Positions 1-10,389 of a stretch of 64,000 nucleotides of DNA are shown piece after piece. Each line of letters starts with the position of its first letter. Position 1 is the first letter of the stretch. The position numbers and the translations under genes were made by a program. The stretch lies in assembly GCA_020740775.1 (NCBI GenBank), contig JAHEWK010000023.1, positions 62,001 to 126,000 on the forward strand. Reading direction: 5' to 3'. This stretch comes from Ilyonectria destructans (Eukaryota; Ascomycota; Sordariomycetes; Hypocreales; Nectriaceae). The notes under the pieces were generated by a model. It was not told the DNA's origin. It was given only the letters and a program-made list of their open reading frames with translations, and searched no databases.

Positions 1-3000
1 CTGGATTCACAGTTTCAGAAATTTGGACTGGACTGGATCGAGCGGCCTGGAGACTCCTGGAGCGCCAATGGACCATTCCTAATTAGGAAAGAAGGGAGCC
101 CGAACTCCACTTTTTGTTTCAGGCACACAGTTCCGCGTGGTGTTGATTGGCCTCCACGATGCTGAACCCGTCGAGTACCATCAGCAAACCAAGTCAGGAA
201 TTCAGCGCGAAGGTGAGACGTCCGTCTGCCTACATAATATGCAGCAGCGCGAACCTGATAACATACCATTTATCATTTGACCAACGAGGTAATTGACGTC
301 CCAGAATGGCCGCACCAACAATCACCCGCTTCTTCTCTCGCTCTTCTAACAGATCTGAGTCAGACAATGTTGTTCTCGCTCCAGAATCGATCAACAAGAG
401 TCACGATCCGGATGCCCTGATCCAGCCAGATGAGTTCAAGCTTCAGGGCGAGCAATATACTCGCTGTTCTGTGCTCGCAAGAGGCCCTAAATCAACAAAG
501 AAGCGCACGTCGGTGATCTGGCTATACGGTGAGGATCTACAGGCAAAGAGAGATCGGAAACGAGTGTGGTACTGCTATCTCTGCGAGAAACAGCGTCGTC
601 AACAAGAACTTCCAGCAGTCTCAAATGGAAATTCTACGGCACTTGATCATCTCCACCTGAAACATCATATCGACAAGACTACTGGAGAACTCAAGTCCTT
701 TCGAGGAGACTCGGTGGACCCGAGCCAGCCCTCGATATCCGGTTACCAGGACATGAAATCGAGCATCTTCTCCCACCGCTTAGATCGGTTCAAGGAACTC
801 CTAGTCCGCTGGCTAGTCTGTTGCCATATCGCCTTCTTCCAGATCGAGAATGACTACTTTCGCGACCTCCTCTTTTATCTATTCCCACCCTTAGCCCACC
901 TCCTTCCAAAGGCAGCATCAACCATTCGCCAGTGGGTGATGAATATGTTCGAGGTGAGGAAGGAGAGCTTGCGGCAGGATATGCTCGACAGTCGGAGTTG
1001 CATTTCGCTCTCTTTCGATCTGTAGACATCGCCAAACTACCTCGCAGTGCTTGGAGTAGCAGCACATTTCATCGACAAATCTGGGCTGCGTCGAACTGCT
1101 GTCTTGGCGCTATGCGAAGTGGAAGGGGAACACTCAGGGGAAAACATCGCCGATGTCCTGTTGCAGGTCATCAAAGATTACAAGATTACGGATCGAGTTG
1201 GCTATTTTATGTCGGATAACGCATCGGCCAACGATGTGTGCGTTGACTCTGTACTGCGCGCCGTCTACCCAGGTATGTCAGATAAGCAGCGAAGACGCAG
1301 ACGCCTCCGGTGCTTCGGGCACATTGTGAATCTCTGCGCGCAGGCTTTCCTTATCGGAAAGGACGCCGAAAAGGTCTGCAAAGATCTAGACCTTGCGTAC
1401 AGGGAGGGTGATATGAAGCGAACCCGGGAGATCTGGCGGAAGCGCGGCGCCATCGGAAGGCTTCACAATATCATCAAATACATCCGAGCCAGTCCTCAGC
1501 GCCGTCAGTTTTTCAGATCAATTGTCTGCGGGGGAGAACTGTCTGAGTTTGATGGCTTAGAGGTGAGTTTGCGCCCTCCGTGAACCCACAGTCAGGACTA
1601 ATAGTTAGCCTAGCTTATCCAAAGCCAGCAGACACGCTGGAATTCATACTTCACCTCGATCGGTAGAGCTCTTAACGTCAAGGAGCGAATTCAAGTCTTC
1701 TGTGACCAGTATGAGGCTGGCCAGAGCCAGAAAAGCCTCACCGAAGACCGCCTGTCTGAGCAGCAGTGGGACGAGCTTGCACACCTACATGATCAGCTGG
1801 AGACGTTCTATGACGGAACCCTCTCTACGGAAGGCAGGCTTTCAACACTAGCGGATCACTTTCAGACACTTGACTGGCTGCTAAATGAGATACAGCAGGC
1901 CAAGATTAAATTCGAAGAACTCCACAAGGCGGCTGTTCGAAGAAACACCAGTCGAGGAACTGTTGCTGCTGAAGCTGATGACTTCGCATTTCTTGCCGCT
2001 TCGGCGGAAGCTTCCTGGCGTAAGGCGGAGGAATACTTCAAGAAAGCGGATGAGGCACCGGCATATTATGCCGCCATTGCGCTGAATCCGACTCTCAAAA
2101 ACCAGTGGTACATCGAGACTTGGACAGACGAAGAAAAGAAGTCATGGATCCCGAGCGTTACGAAGCTTGTCAGGGGGCTCTGGCTAGAAGAGTATCGGGG
2201 AAGACATTCTACAAAGCATGCTTCAGTTTCCGCTTCGTTCTGCCCGACTTTGCCTGCTCCGGTTAGAAAGGAGAAGGCCTTTGTGGCGGTCAAGAGCCAT
2301 AAACGACTGAAGCTTCATCACGAGGCCCTGGCAACCGACCCTCCCGCCGTCGGCTTGCTCGATCAGTTCCTTGAAACAGATGTTATCCGGCTTGGTGAGG
2401 ACGAAACCTTTGACCCTATCCGTTATTGGAACGATCGCTACTATACACAGCCGGATCTAGCACGTATGGCTCTGGATGTTCTGGCCGTTCCATCAATGTC
2501 AGACGAGTGCGAGCGGCTATTCAGCAGCGCCAAGATACTGCTTTCCGACCGGCGGTCGAGGCTTAAGATAGATATCATCGAAGCCAGCGAGTGCCTCCGA
2601 GCCTGGTACGGCCCACCTGCGCGGAATACTTTTGAGGATATCAACATCGGGAGACTAGAAAGGGAGTCTGATCTGCAGGGGACTCGGCAGGCCGGGGAGG
2701 GATCTGAAATTAGAATGGGCAATGAGGACCTTCAGACTGTCGATCAAGATGGTTTCCTTGATGAGGACAATACTGCTCGGGAGAGCTTGCGGTAACCGCT
2801 GTTATTGGTGTCAAATACACACCGCAACAGCATTGAACAAGGATCGATTCCGCAGTAAATCTCGTGGCGACTCTTTAGCAAATTCGGAATACACCTAATC
2901 CATTTCGAGAATTGGATTTGCATTGGCGCTCCTGGAGTCTCCAGCCCTGTGCATTGGACTGGACTGGATCCGACCTCGAAATCCAGTCCAGTCCAATCCA
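1..3000 (+). mobile_element. hAT DNA transposon (left end at or beyond window edge)
   Basis: The two ends carry inverted copies of one sequence. Positions 23-70 (GGACTGGACTGGATC ... GGAGCGCCAATG) match the reverse complement of 2921-3000. Between them is a hAT transposase reading frame. The right terminus also folds on itself: 2953-2969 and 2981-2997 are perfect 17-bp inverted repeats. The left end may begin before the window, so no target duplication can be read. The right end truncates a coiled-coil reading frame on the other strand (3002-3343), which shows the element inserted into or beside older coding sequence. Confidence 0.85.
306..2795 (+). pseudogene. hAT transposase, near-complete, one in-frame stop
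   Basis: Two exons in one frame: 306-1562 and 1614-2795, with a 51-bp intron (GTGAGT ... CTAATAG...CTAG). The N-terminus has a BED-type zinc finger (about residues 60-125: WYCYLC, then a paired His motif). The middle has the RNase H-like core (FMSDNASAND, then LRCFGHIVNLCAQAF and RKRGAIGRLHNII). The C-terminus has the hAT dimerisation motif (MALDVLAVPSMSDECERLFS). The only break I see is TAG at 1023-1025, in SLSFDL-stop-TSPNYLAV, where hAT relatives usually have Trp. TGG to TAG is a C-to-T change in CpA context on the other strand, so RIP-like. The full frame would be about 812 residues, a normal hAT length. It is inactive as it stands unless the stop is read through. Confidence 0.85.
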
Positions 3001-3001
3001 A

Positions 3002-3343
3002 CAAGATCACTGCGCGTAACTGCTTTGTTTCTTCTGCCGCTTGTTCCCTCACCTGCCTGAGCTGTTCAATCAGCTGCTCACGCATCTGTTTCATCTCACG
3101 TGCTGTCTGTTCCTGCATGCTTCTGGTTTCCTCGGCTTTTTTCCGGTCGTCAGCCGCCTCGGCCCTGACCGTTCGTATCTCCTGCTGGAGTTGTCGGATC
3201 ATCTCCAGCTGCTCGCTAATCACCTTTGTCGCTTTCTGCTGGTTCTCCACCAAAGCATCCCAGAGTCTCTCCAGCATCTGTTTCTGCTTGCTCATGAGAT
3301 GGCTCGACGTTTCCTGGAGCATCGTCTGGAGCGTGGACCACAT
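3002..3343 (-). pseudogene. coiled-coil protein remnant, cut off by the hAT end
   Basis: From 3343 leftward the minus strand encodes a continuous charged heptad-like helix rich in Glu, Gln, Lys and Arg (MWSTLQTMLQETSSHLMSKQ, then EQLEMIRQLQQEIRTVRAEA). It runs to about 3002, where hAT terminal sequence replaces it. The reading frame continues into the transposon but that part is not native. Function unknown; such helices occur both in small fungal hypothetical proteins and in second ORFs of transposons. Confidence 0.45.
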
Positions 3344-3604
3344 ATAAGTGGCCCATCTCTATTACATCCACCTCGTCGGCCTCAGATTACGTAATAATCC
3401 ACTACACTTGGACCTGAAAGTGGATGTAATGGAGTGGATTTAGGTGGATTTAGGGTACAGTGGGATATTCCCTGACCCTGTACGGTCCATAGTACTTATT
3501 TTTGTATATAATTGGCTATTAAATCGAGGTACCAGGACCCAAGATAGCCAAGGTCGATCACCCCCACAGCTAATCTTATAACATTATACAAGAAACTATC
3601 CCTA

Positions 3605-4507
3605 TTGAGTGCGTTTTCAACAGATTTCCTGCTTTGTTTTTGCAAAAACAAATTTTTGTCGATGTCAGCCAACCAGCCAGGCCAACAGCAGCAGCTCGAA
3701 GACCGTCTTTTTCGCCATTTCAGAGGCTGGAATTGGTCAGAACGCGCTCGTGATACTAGCTCTTGGCTGTGGGACTTTGGCTATGATATTCAACGTCATG
3801 GCTTACGCAAATGGGCTTGGAAGGACTGTATCCTCGGAAATCGTCCCATTATCGCGAGTTTTATCTCTTCAGGTCTCCAGAACGCGGCAAATCATCTATG
3901 GCGTGAGCACAAAACACCAGCACCAGAGGGAGAGCAGAAGAGCACAGCACAGCTGAAATCCGAAAGCTTATCGTTGGGCCTGGTTTGATGAAACGTGGGC
4001 TCATGAGCCTACCGTAAAAACTCTGTCAACTCGCGCAGCCTAGCTTCTCCATAAAAAGGAGAACCAATACACTAGGCTGTTTGTGACGTTTTCGCGGCTA
4101 ACAGTGGAAAAATGGAGACGCTAGGATGCGCGAGTTGACAGAGTTTTTACGGTAGTTGGGTTGAAAAGGCAAAAGAGATGGTTGCCGACGTCTGGCTGTC
4201 CGATTACGCTCATCTCGAGGTTAGAACCAGCCGCAGCAGAGGCGACGACGAGCCACCGGCAAAAAGACCTCGGTTATCCAGGATGGCCTTGGACTTGCTG
4301 ACGATCCAGCCGATGTCAGCCGAGTGTGAGAGGTTATTTTCAGCTGCTGGCAAGATGGTCTCGGGGTTGCGTACGAACCTAGATGCTGAGATTATCGCCA
4401 TTGCCAAGTTTTACGCTCTTGGTACCGTGCTGGCCTTATCAAGGACCTGGATCCATAGCTTAAGTCACACCTTGAAAGTAAGCTGGATGCCGGTTGTGCG
4501 ACTCTAA
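3605..4507 (+). pseudogene. hAT transposase remnant (BED domain and C-terminus only)
   Basis: The N-terminal part (to about 3955) reads SSWLWDFGYDIQ ... AANHLWREHKTPAPEG, the BED-like zinc-finger start common in fungal hAT proteins. The core is missing. The second part starts near 3963 in another frame (AYRWAWFDETWAHEP), is interrupted by the MITE, and resumes as WVEKAKEMVADVWLSDY, ending with the dimerisation motif (MALDLLTIQPMSAECERLFS, from 4283). The internal deletion and frame change make this non-functional. Removing the MITE plus one TA (143 bp) restores the reading frame across the insertion. Confidence 0.75.
4010..4154. mobile_element. MITE with TA target duplication inside a hAT transposase
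   Basis: Inverted ends TACCGTAAAAACTCTGTCAA / its complement extend about 43 bp with two mismatches (through GCGCA-CCTAGC-TCTCCAT). The element is flanked by TA on both sides, as expected for Tc1/mariner-type MITEs. It has no coding capacity. It sits in the codons for ...HEP|SWVEKA... of the hAT gene, so it is younger than that element. Confidence 0.85.
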
Positions 4508-4810
4508 GCGACGACGAGCTGGCGCTTGCTGAGTCAAAATGGCTATTGGAGGGCGAGGACAGCGCCAGCGAGGTTGACGATTCATCACAGCAGCAACAAG
4601 CTGAAGAGTTAGTGTCAACCTCTGAAAGTGAGGCTGAATAGGCACCGACGAGGTTGTGAATAGCCTCAAAAATCCACTTATAAATCCACTTATAAATCCA
4701 CGTGTGTACATCCATTCCACTCCGGTCGAATATGTGTTACATCCACTATGTAATTGCCTAAAAAATCGCACATCCACTCTACTTGGTCCAAAGTGGAGTG
4801 GATGTAGTGG

Positions 4811-5703
4811 TTCCGAGCCTTGTGTGTAAGATGTGTATGGTGCTGCTGGTGGTGATGCTGCTGAGGATGAGGGAGTTGCTGAGGTGCGTATGCGTAGGAC
4901 TGTTGCCCAATGTACTGAGGCGGCAATTGCACCTGTGAGAAACTCGGCAAAGACATGGCCCGCTGCAGCACACTGGCGGGTGGTGGCATGTACTGGTGAG
5001 AGCCCTGCATATAAGCCTGCCGTATGCGGTCGCTTCCGGCACTTGGATCGCCCTCTTCGACAGGAGATCGGAAGTTTTGCGACGTGAGTAGTTCAGGGCG
5101 AGGGATGACGGGCCTTAGCTCGAGGTGCATGGAGGGCGTGATGAGGACGTTATTCATAACCTCTTCAACTGTGTAGTAGCTGACCAGGTGATGGGGAATA
5201 CCACGAAGCTGGACGCTAATAGCCTTCTTGATAAGGCCGCCCTCCTTGAACGGATATGAGTCGACGAGGGAACCGATCAGAGCTCGTTCCGAGTCTTTTG
5301 CAACAGCCTCAGGGTCCAGGCCACCAGAAAAGGGTATGCCATTGTTGCGTGAGGTGTCGGTTTTTGTGATGCCCTGCTGAAGTTTCTTGCTCTTCTTGAG
5401 TGCGCGCTTCTTCTCGCCCGGAGGAAAAGGCTTCTCGAGTTCGCGGTAGATGAGGAAATTGCCCAGGATGCGACTAGGGCTCCAAGAGACACCGTCAGTC
5501 CAGCGCTTGACGCCGGAAGCGTGTTCCTTGTAGATGAAGACGTTGCCGCTCTTGATGAGACCCTGGCGCTCGCGATCATGTGGCCGGCGAGGTACGTGGT
5601 TGAGCTGGCCAGAAAGAGCAGCCTCAAAGAGAATGAGAGCGTCGATGGTCGAGTTGATATGCCCATGGAAGGTGGCCACCAATGGGCTTGTATTATTCGC
5701 CAT
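4811..5703 (-). pseudogene. WOPR (Gti1/Pac2) regulator, Ryp1/Sge1-like, C-terminally truncated
   Basis: Starts at 5703 (MANNTSPLVATFHGHINST). The WOPR domain is present in two parts. WOPRa, residues about 10-100, has HVPRRPHDRERQGLIKSGNV, RWTDGVSWSPSRILGNFL and KPFPPGEKKRA. WOPRb, about 140-200, has ALIGSLVDSYPFKEGGL, then HHLVSYYTVEEVM. A Pro/Gln/His-rich tail follows. Family members bind DNA and act as master regulators of dimorphism, conidiation or effector expression (SGE1 in F. oxysporum, RYP1, WOR1). At about 4811 hAT terminal sequence replaces the tail and the frame runs about 40 residues into the transposon before stopping. The DNA-binding part is intact, so some activity is possible. 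The divergent N-terminus suggests an accessory paralogue rather than the core SGE1. Confidence 0.85.
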
Positions 5704-8034
5704 GGTTGGCGGTAACGATTCTGATTATGGTTTCTTGGTAAACCTTGGGGATGAGATGGGATAAAAGTCAATCTTTCTCTATTGCTTGAAAGCAATGGGA
5801 GAAGAGAAGAAGAGGAAGTGGGAGGAAGAGTAAAAGGAAGGGGAGTGGAATTAAGTGGGTTGAAAAAGAGTAGGTGAGGGACGAAGCGGGTAGGTAGCTG
5901 TAAGTAAACTTCCAGCTGGGAAGGTACCGAGCGGGAAGCGGGTAGCAAGGTATGATGCAGGTAGCAAGGTAAAATGCTCCGTAAGTCGGTAGATAATGTG
6001 ACTGTTGGTTGGTTTGCAGCCAAGGGTAGATAGCAACGTGGAGGAGAAGAAAATCCCGAGTGGTGTAGTGGTAGTAGAAGAAGGTTCAACGTGTTGGTGA
6101 TTGAGTTGTTGAGTATTCTCTTGGGTAAAAACCTTCTTTTGGTGTTTGATAGGTGAGGACTGAGGAGATGAGGTAGGGAGGTGAGTGGTAGTCGAGGTTA
6201 AAGTGATTGGAGATTTCAAGACTCCAAGACAAGTCGTCATGAGGCTTTGCTTAGCTCTCAATCTCCTGCTGAGGCTCCTTGAGGGGGGCACTGGGGTGGT
6301 GCTTAGCACGCTGCCTCCGATGAGATGAGACTAAAGCTGGAACCTCTTGCTTGGTGAGGTCAGGCCCTGGGCTTGGGAAAACTGGAGGCTTTGGGGTTAG
6401 CTTGGGAACTTCTTGGCTTGCGTCTTTATGGGCGGTGCTTGTGCCTTTGGGGGATTTGCTTCTTGGGGGTAAGATGAGAGAAAGGGAGGGGAGTGAGTGA
6501 GTGAGAGGTGAAATGACAAGACGAAACCAGAGCTACGGTACAACCATGATTGGGATGTAAAAGTAGCTCTTTTGGGTTTCGCTTGGACATGGCTTGCTTT
6601 GGGCTTTTTTTAGTGGGGGGGGGAGGGGGTGCGGGTGGTGGGCTGTAACTGGCGTCTGAGGGCCCTTTGGGCGGACGCGCGCGAGTCCTTACTCTTTCTG
6701 GCATCGGGAGATCGGGAAGAAAAAAAGTAACAGGTGAGATGGGGTAACGAGGAAGAATGTGTGTGTGTGTATGTATGAGAGAGCGATGTATGGTGAGTGC
6801 CAGTGAATGTGGGTAGTAAAAAAAAAAAAGAGAAGGGAGATAGAGAATAGCACCCGAGAGGAAGACAGAGACGATGATGGAGTCGACAGTAGCTTGGTAA
6901 AGGGTGAGAGAAGGTGGAGAGGGGGGGGGGAACCACTGCAGGTAGATGCAACAAATTGATGCAGAATGGAGTCGAACTGGGTAGGTAGGCAAAAGACCTT
7001 GGTGAGGTAAGATGAGAATTGATGCGAAGGCGAGGGCAGCTTGACTATATACGCCATTTTCACAAGGGCAAAAAGACACCAAGGATGATGAACATGATCA
7101 ACTCCGAGCATGACTCTGTACCTTGTTTACAGGGAGCCATTCGGACACCCCGAAATGGAGCCCCTTGGTGGCACTAACACGGCGACTGTGCTAAAGGTGG
7201 CCGAGACATGCAATACGAGGTTTGGTAAGATTTGTGGTTAGTCTGATGGGCGATCGCCCCCTCTTGGCATTCAAACCGCCGCGTGAATGACTCGCTAAGA
7301 AGACTTGCTTATATTAGCAGAGGCCATAGGCTAACCCAAATGTACCTATACCTCTAGTTGACCGAATGAGCCGGCTGGAATAAGGTACGTGAAACGGCTT
7401 AGATAAAATAGAGTTCAGGTTGGTTCACGAGCTGGAATGAAGTCTGTCCTGTGTAGAACAACAGTACAGACGTAATCTTTCTAGCAACCTCTGGGATGGC
7501 GTCTAAGATAGATTAGGCTTAGTTTATCATGTTAGTTGACATGCTTCGCCATCCGTCATATCCCGACTAGACTTAGACACAACGCGTAGGTTTTCGGACT
7601 TTAAAATTCAACTAGAGATAGAATCGATAATTATGAACTACATATCAAATTTCTAAATTAGTATCTTATTCAGTTGTGGTACTGTACTGTGTTGAAATCA
7701 GCAACTTTTCGTCTGTTTCGCGCTGGCGCCGCTTAGTTATCTGGATGGATTTCCTTGACAAAAACTAAACCTAGTTCGATTTTCCTCGACAAACTAAACC
7801 ATTTTGGGGCTAGCATCAAACACTTTGCTTTGTTCTGTCAGGACCTTCCTGTCCATATTTGGATGACGGGAAATATGTAATTTAATTATCAGCCCCTTCC
7901 TTTTCAAATTATCTTATCCATTGTAGACGTGTCTCATTGACTCTAAAATCTCTTCTGAAAGACGGGCCAGATAAGATCTTTATCTTTCTAGACCAGAGGG
8001 AATCACAGCGCGAACATCGAGGATCCCTTTTACA
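5704..8034. promoter_or_regulatory. long CT-rich leader/promoter of the WOPR gene; rest featureless
   Basis: Upstream of the minus-strand WOPR start lies about 1.4 kb that is strongly polypyrimidine on the coding strand (A/G-rich on plus), with poly-T, CA and GT runs (6600-6830). ORFs in it are low-complexity Ser/Pro/Thr/Leu strings that I do not accept as proteins. Long leaders are usual for fungal master regulators, so this is the likely 5' UTR and promoter. From about 7130 to 8034 the DNA is AT-richer and I see no gene. Confidence 0.4.
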
Positions 8035-8189
8035 ATGACTTCTGATCTAGATGAACGCCCCCAAAAACGAGGGCGGCCAGCTAAGTATCCCTCCGACGAG
8101 AAGAGAAGAGAAGAATATGCCAGGAGACGACGAAATCAGAGGCAGGCAGCAAAAGCATCCAATCGAGATCATAAGTTTGTTCAGAACTA

Positions 8190-10389
8190 CCATGCACAAC
8201 CACTCTTTCGCCACGCAAAAAAAAAAAAAGCACCACCAAAAATCAACAACTTTACTTACACAGAACTTGACCAAAATGATAGATATGCGCAAAATTTTTC
8301 GTCTTATAAATAATAATTGAATCTCTCTATTGAATCCTGGGTCTTTTGATAAGCCGCCCTGATCGCGTGGTTGGTTGATGGGGTATGGTTTCCTCTCTGA
8401 CCTCAATGACTGAAGCAGCCTCCGATTCTGACTCCTGCTCGCCTGAACGGCCACATTCCACCACAACAGGCATAATTTGAGTCTCCTCTTCGGCTATGGC
8501 CTCTCCACCAGCTAGAGTCTCACCAAGAGTCATAAAACGTTTGTTAAGATTCGGCACCGCCTTCCTCTTCTTCCCTCTCTTCAGGCGAGCCAATTCCTCC
8601 TCTAGGCTAGCAATCCTCACAGTATGCGCCGCTACCGTCTGCTGTTGAGCCTCAAAGCCCTTGGCTAATACGTTGTACCGTCTTCGTGTCTTTGGTGTTT
8701 TGTTCAGCCCAAGATCACGAATTTGACGGCTCGTCTGTGGTGTATCGTCCGAGTCAAAATACGGCCTGGGTTCGGGAGTCGCTCTTGGGCTGCCATTTGG
8801 CCTATCTTCTTGGATTTCTGGGTGCCGCAGCGCTTTGGCACGTGAGATCGGCCAATTTCCAGTAACCCTCCAGCCAGAGAGTATGTTCTTCCCAGTCATT
8901 CCAACTCGACGAGCCTTGGCGTAGGCCCTGATGAAATTGACCTTGTCCATTGGAGTGGAATCAGTCAACGAAGCGAACTTTTCCAACTCTCGTCGATATG
9001 CTGCTTTGGAGGCATTGAATACTCCATTGTCCAACGGCTGGAGCCCATGAGAGCAGTGTGCTGGCAGATAGCAACAATAAACGTTGTTCAAAAAGCACGT
9101 GGCCATCCATTCATCCTTCCGTCGCTCAGTAGTGATCTTGAGCTGAAGGAAACGAAGAACATACCGTTGCATGACTCCCGTGACCATCTAAAATGATCAG
9201 TCTCGCGTCAGAGTCGTCGGCAGGCATGGTCTGGGGCAGATAGACTCTTTCAAGCCATTCAACGCCAATGTGGTCGTCAGTCCACCCGTTAGGCGAAGTT
9301 ATGTAATACCAGTCTGCTATCTGCTTGAATTCCTCAAGAAACCACTGTTTCTGGAGTTCTTTCCCCTTGAAGATTATACCAGGGATTAAGGCGCGGCCGT
9401 CAGCAGTGACAGCTTCGATAAATGAAGTCCAATTTCGAGTCTGTGGTCCCTTGAGAAATGCCTTCCGCTTTGGGTCCGCGCTTCCAACAACCAGGCTATC
9501 TAAGCCTAAATAAAAAGGATTAGTCAGTCAAATTTCAAGCACTGACAAGGTATACAGATAGATGCTTGCCGAAACCAGTCATAATACCCCTTTCGTCAAC
9601 GTTGACGGTGTTTTCAGGCTTGATCCAGCCATACTGGCCCTCCCTGATATCAAAGTACCAATGAACTGCCTTAGGCGTGAAAGAGTCGAACCTTTTGGCT
9701 TCTTGACGTCTACCCATCTTGGTCTTCAGGTCTGTGCGGCGCTTGATAAATCTGGTCACCCAATTGCGTCCTAACTCGGGATGTTCGCCCTGTTGTCTCA
9801 ACAAGCCCATGACGCAAGCGCGGATCTGATTGTGGGACGGAGCATAGCCCAAGGATTCCTGACGGAGTATCCAGAAAGCCAACCTGTCCTCTTGATTCTT
9901 GGACAAACGTCGGCGAGGGTGAATCTGCTCTTTCACGGCTCCTCGGCCGTTAAGTCTGTCGATTAGAGTCCTTCGGGGCACTCCTCGTCCTTGAGCCGCT
10001 TGAGACGGTGAAAAGCCATTATAAGTAATATCCAATATAGCCTCAGCCATGTCGTCCTCTGTATATTCCCATCGAAGCCGCGAGATAGGCATTTTTTTGT
10101 CACTGTCAAAGACAAAGACCAAAAAACACGAGAAAGTGCGGTGAGGAGCTTGGTGACAGAACAGACAATATTTCAATAGCACGGCCTGCATATATCGCGT
10201 ACCCCGCACAGCCTTACAGAGTCAAAACAATTACCTCCAATCATTTCTATAATCAATAGAGGTAATTTCTTTTAGGTAGCTATTTATTTTGGCCAACTTT
10301 CGTGTAAGTGAAGTTGACGAGTTTTGGTGGTGCTTTTTTTTTTTTGCGTGGCGAAAGAGTGGGGTTGGCGAAACAGTGGTTGTGCATGG
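8190..10389 (-). mobile_element. Complete Fot/pogo-type transposon, TA target duplication
   Basis: The 2,200-bp element starts CCATGCACAACCACT and ends AGTGGTTGTGCATGG, with TA on both sides (8188-8189 and 10390-10391). The right end has an extra copy of the TTTCGCCA-containing segment. Subterminal A-run/T-run with CACCACCAAAA is shared by both ends. It carries one intact transposase on the minus strand. Two other partial copies of the family lie at 25546-26665 and 60778-61005, ending in the closely related GTGGCGCATGG. Confidence 0.92.
8327..10092 (-). CDS. Fot/pogo-type DD35D transposase, apparently intact
   Basis: Model: exons 10092-9570, 9505-9165 and 9115-8327, 550 residues, with all phases agreeing. 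Start chosen at MPISRLRWEYTEDDMAEAI, the usual start of a psq-type helix-turn-helix; an upstream Met at 10209 is less likely. A CENP-B-type HTH follows (NWVTRFIKRR). The catalytic triad is Asp in NVDERG, Asp in ILDGHGSHAT and Asp in LQPLDNGVF, with 35 residues between the last two. The C-terminus has a basic coiled coil (SLEEELARLKRGKKRK). Intron 1 (9506-9569) has a GC donor (GCAAGC ... CTAATCC...TTTAG). Intron 2 is 49 bp (GTATGT...GAAG) and its position is conserved in the copy at 25.7 kb. It should catalyse cut-and-paste into TA; the element is a candidate for current activity. Confidence 0.88.

Larger units (their letters stand above)
3399..4810 (+). mobile_element. internally deleted hAT element with AGTGGATGTA subterminal repeats
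   Basis: The left end reads CCACTACACTTGGACC. The reverse complement of the right end reads CCACTACATCCACTCCACTT. Inside both ends AGTGGAT/ATCCACT motifs recur, as is usual for hAT subterminal repeats. The element keeps only the first and last parts of a hAT transposase and contains a MITE at 4010-4154. Its right end joins the WOPR gene at about 4811 and replaces that gene's C-terminus. No target duplication was identified. Confidence 0.7.

Noticed and set aside
1640..1720. tRNA-like stretch (GGTAGAGCTC)
   Set aside because: No cloverleaf can be formed and it lies in a hAT exon.
3002..3400. Coiled-coil frame as part of the hAT element at 3399
   Set aside because: It lies outside the inverted ends of both hAT elements and is cut by the end of the first.
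5704..7130. Several ORFs of 90-270 codons opposite or upstream of the WOPR gene
   Set aside because: They overlap in several frames, are low-complexity Ser/Pro/Leu strings from a polypyrimidine leader, and match no family I know.
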